Source: Caldifarciminota bacterium (GTDB lineage Bacteria > Hydrothermota > Tepidihabitantia > Tepidihabitantales > Tepidihabitantaceae). From it: DNA of 7,248 bases. Where the stretch lies: contig DSBX01000200.1 in NCBI GenBank assembly GCA_011049385.1, forward strand, positions 1 to 7,248, read 5' to 3'. The number at the start of each line of letters is the position of its first letter. Position 1 is the stretch's first letter. The notes below the pieces were generated by a model. It was not told where the DNA came from. It saw nothing but the letters and a program-made list of their open reading frames with translations, and searched no databases. Position numbers and translations under genes: made by a program. Of the stretch, positions 5,505-7,248 are shown piece by piece.

Positions 5505-6625
5505 GCCTGCTCATCTGCCTCGCCTTGACCTGCGGCACGCTGACCGTGCGCCAGATTGACGCCCGGATTGCCGAACGCCAGGCCGAGCTCACCCGCACCC
5601 GGCGCGACCTCGAAGACCTCCGCCAGCGGCTCGGCGGGCTGACCCGGGCCGAATCAACCAGCCTCGGACGGCTCGAAACCCTGCGCGAACAGATGGCGGT
5701 GGCCCGACGCTTCGCGGCTCAACTCTCCGCCCAGATTGCCGAGCGCACCGAGGAAGTCGCGGCCGCAACCCGCGAGATCGAAGAAACCTCGGCCCGGCTC
5801 GACGTTCGCAAGGAAGAGCTCAGCCAACGACTGGTCACGCTCTACAAGCACGGCCGGCTTCTGCCGCTCCGTGCCGCGCTCGACGCCGGGTCGGCGACCG
5901 GTGCCTTCCGCCGGCTCTTCTACCTGCGCTGGCTGGCCCGAGCCGACCGCCGGCTGGTCCGGGAACTGGCCGAACTGCGGTCCGAACTGGCCGACCGCCG
6001 CGCCCGGCTCTACGCCGCCCGTGCCGAACTCGAACAGCTTCGCGAAGAACGCGTGCGCGAGGAACGCGAACTCCGCGTCAACGAAGAGAGCGAAGCCGCG
6101 CTCCTGCGCCGGTTCCGCTCCGAGCAGGCCGCCCAGCGCAAGATCGCCGGCGAACTCGCGGCCGCGGTCGAACGGCTGGAAGAGCTGATCCGCTCCCTGG
6201 AGAAGCAACGCGAAGCACTCAAAGCCCCGGAGGAAACCCACCACTTCGTCATCAACAAGGGCCGCCTGTCCTGGCCGATTCGCGGCGAAGTAATCGCCCG
6301 CTTCGGTACCCGTGTCCACCCCCGCTACCGAACCACGACCGCCAACAACGGCATTGACATCGCCACCCGCAACGGCAGTCCGGTCGCGGCGATCCACGAC
6401 GGCCGGGTCGTCTACGCCGACCAGTTTCTCGGCTACGGCCGGCTCGTCATCCTCGACCACGACGGCGGGTTCTACACTCTCTACGGTAACCTCGATGAAA
6501 TCGGCGTCACCGTCAACGCGCAGGTAGCGGCCGGTGCCGCGGTCGGCAAGACCCGCGACTACCTCCACTTCGAAATCCGGCGCGCCGGGCAGCCGGTGGA
6601 CCCGCTCCAGTGGCTCGCGCCGTGA
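5501..6625 (+). CDS. envC: EnvC-like amidase activator, coiled coil plus degenerate LytM
   Basis: This is the probable extracytoplasmic partner of FtsEX that activates cell-wall amidases at the septum. The 374-residue protein has a short hydrophobic N-terminus (about 3-14) and long charged coiled-coil stretches (about 17-115 and 148-240). These flank the EnvC-type segment LYKHGRLLPL (114-123). The C-terminal M23/LytM domain spans about 254-374. Compared with active M23 peptidases, the first zinc His of HxGxD is Asn282 with Asp286 kept. The YxHL His is Asn330 in YGNL, and the first His of HxH is Tyr354 in YLHFEIR with His356 kept. Two catalytic His and one zinc ligand are therefore missing, as in E. 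coli EnvC, so direct peptidase activity is unlikely. The GTG start overlaps the ftsX stop as GTGA. The secretion signal is unusually short and lacks a basic n-region. The family call is firm; the localisation is less sure. Confidence 0.87.
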   Translation: MSLLICLALTCGTLTVRQIDARIAERQAELTRTRRDLEDLRQRLGGLTRAESTSLGRLETLREQMAVARRFAAQLSAQIAERTEEVAAATREIEETSARLDVRKEELSQRLVTLYKHGRLLPLRAALDAGSATGAFRRLFYLRWLARADRRLVRELAELRSELADRRARLYAARAELEQLREERVREERELRVNEESEAALLRRFRSEQAAQRKIAGELAAAVERLEELIRSLEKQREALKAPEETHHFVINKGRLSWPIRGEVIARFGTRVHPRYRTTTANNGIDIATRNGSPVAAIHDGRVVYADQFLGYGRLVILDHDGGFYTLYGNLDEIGVTVNAQVAAGAAVGKTRDYLHFEIRRAGQPVDPLQWLAP

Positions 6626-7248
6626 GCGTCCCCGCATTCGACCCGCTGTCCACCGGTCTCATCGACCGGGACAGAACCTGCACTTCGCTTACCGCCTTCC
6701 TGGCCGAAGGCAGACTACCCTCCCTGCTCTTCGCCGGCCCGGAGAGTTCGGGCAAGCGAACCCTTGCCCTGCGCCTCGCCCAGGCCGCCAACTGCGCCGA
6801 GACCACTCGCCCCTGCGGCACCTGCCGCTCCTGTCGCACCATCGCCGCGCTCGGTCATCCCGACGTCCGGGTGCTCTTCCCGGCGCGCAAGCGCCGCCGC
6901 AAGGACGACAACGACGACCCGGCAAGCGCAATCGCCCTGATGCTTGAACAGTCGCCGGACTACGCTCTCGACCGGACGGCCCCGCCGCTCGACCCCGGGC
7001 TGTCCATCCCGGTTGACGCCATCCGCTGGGTCCGGCGCGAGATGTCCCGACCGCCCTTCAGCGCCGCCCGCCGCTTCTTCATCATCCTCCACGCTGAGCG
7101 GATGACCACCGAAGCCGCCAACGCCTTTCTCAAGACGCTTGAGGAGCCCCAGCAGCAAAGCGCCCTGGTACTCACCACCAGCGCGCCGAGCATGCTGCCG
7201 GACACGATTCGCTCCCGCTGTCGGTTCATCCGGTTCCCAGCGGTGGCC
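6622..7248 (+). CDS. holB: DNA polymerase III delta' subunit, 5' part
   Basis: Delta' is the stator subunit of the clamp loader that places the sliding clamp on DNA. The window holds 209 codons with no stop, so the gene continues to the right. The P-loop is GPESSGKRT (39-47). A four-cysteine zinc module follows, with Cys58, Cys65, Cys68 and Cys71. At the Walker B position, where IDEAERM-like sequence is usual, there is ILHAERM (155-161). ANAFLKTLEEP is at 166-176 and the SRC motif at 198-200. A Walker B lacking the acidic pair fits a delta' subunit rather than the ATP-hydrolysing DnaX, which also normally begins with a different conserved motif. Between the zinc module and residue 128 there is a segment with the basic-then-acidic run ARKRRRKDDNDD (88-99). 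The GTG at 6622 overlaps the previous stop as GTGA and has no Shine-Dalgarno sequence. A DnaX-like paralogue is the main alternative. Confidence 0.88.
   Translation, partial: MSVPAFDPLSTGLIDRDRTCTSLTAFLAEGRLPSLLFAGPESSGKRTLALRLAQAANCAETTRPCGTCRSCRTIAALGHPDVRVLFPARKRRRKDDNDDPASAIALMLEQSPDYALDRTAPPLDPGLSIPVDAIRWVRREMSRPPFSAARRFFIILHAERMTTEAANAFLKTLEEPQQQSALVLTTSAPSMLPDTIRSRCRFIRFPAVA

Noticed and set aside
5654..6637. 327-codon open frame on the - strand
   Set aside because: It is antisense to the EnvC-like coiled-coil gene. GC-rich codon bias removes stops from the opposite strand, and the translation has no family motif.
174..7248. tRNA, rRNA, CRISPR array, riboswitch or intrinsic terminator
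   Set aside because: None was seen. Coding sequence is continuous, and no regular spaced repeats or GC hairpin plus T run are visible.

Overview
The window is a GC-rich bacterial sequence, roughly two-thirds G+C by eye. It is almost entirely coding on the + strand. After a 173-base leader there are seven genes. Each overlaps the next by 4 to 16 bases and no intergenic base separates them. The last gene runs off the right edge. The division module (FtsE, FtsX and an EnvC-like activator with a degenerate LytM domain) implies a peptidoglycan-walled bacterium. The EnvC type favours a Gram-negative envelope. No rRNA, tRNA or phylum-specific marker is present. The tight packing and divergent proteins would suit an uncultivated lineage, but I cannot name the phylum from this sequence.

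Layout: bases 1-173 are noncoding as far as I can tell. They hold two 20-bp direct repeats (71-90 and 97-116) and a sigma70-type promoter, TTGACT (140-145) and TATATT (162-167). A perfect 13-bp palindrome (147-159) sits inside the promoter spacer. The predicted +1 falls on the A of the first ATG, so the first gene may be translated from a leaderless mRNA. Bases 174-3971 are a sugar-nucleotide/glycan block: UDP-glucose 6-dehydrogenase, UDP-glucuronate decarboxylase (UDP-xylose synthase), a Gfo/Idh/MocA oxidoreductase and a soluble family-2 glycosyltransferase. Bases 3956-6625 are the cell-division block: FtsE, FtsX and the EnvC-like protein. Bases 6622-7248 are the first 209 codons of a DNA polymerase III delta' (clamp-loader) subunit.

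How the genes fit together: the first two enzymes give the well-known route UDP-glucose to UDP-glucuronate to UDP-xylose. The Gfo/Idh/MocA enzyme could further oxidise or reduce a sugar nucleotide, and the glycosyltransferase could move a sugar to a lipid carrier or other acceptor. Neither of those two substrates can be read from the sequence. FtsEX is an ATP-driven transmembrane switch, and EnvC-type proteins are its periplasmic partner that activates amidases for septal peptidoglycan splitting. Loss of the LytM catalytic residues supports the activator role. Co-transcription of a surface-sugar block, a septum-splitting switch and a replication clamp-loader subunit would tie envelope synthesis, division and replication to one promoter. 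Every protein belongs to a known family, so I see no wholly new system. The unusual points are the gene combination, the leader architecture and several protein-level oddities.
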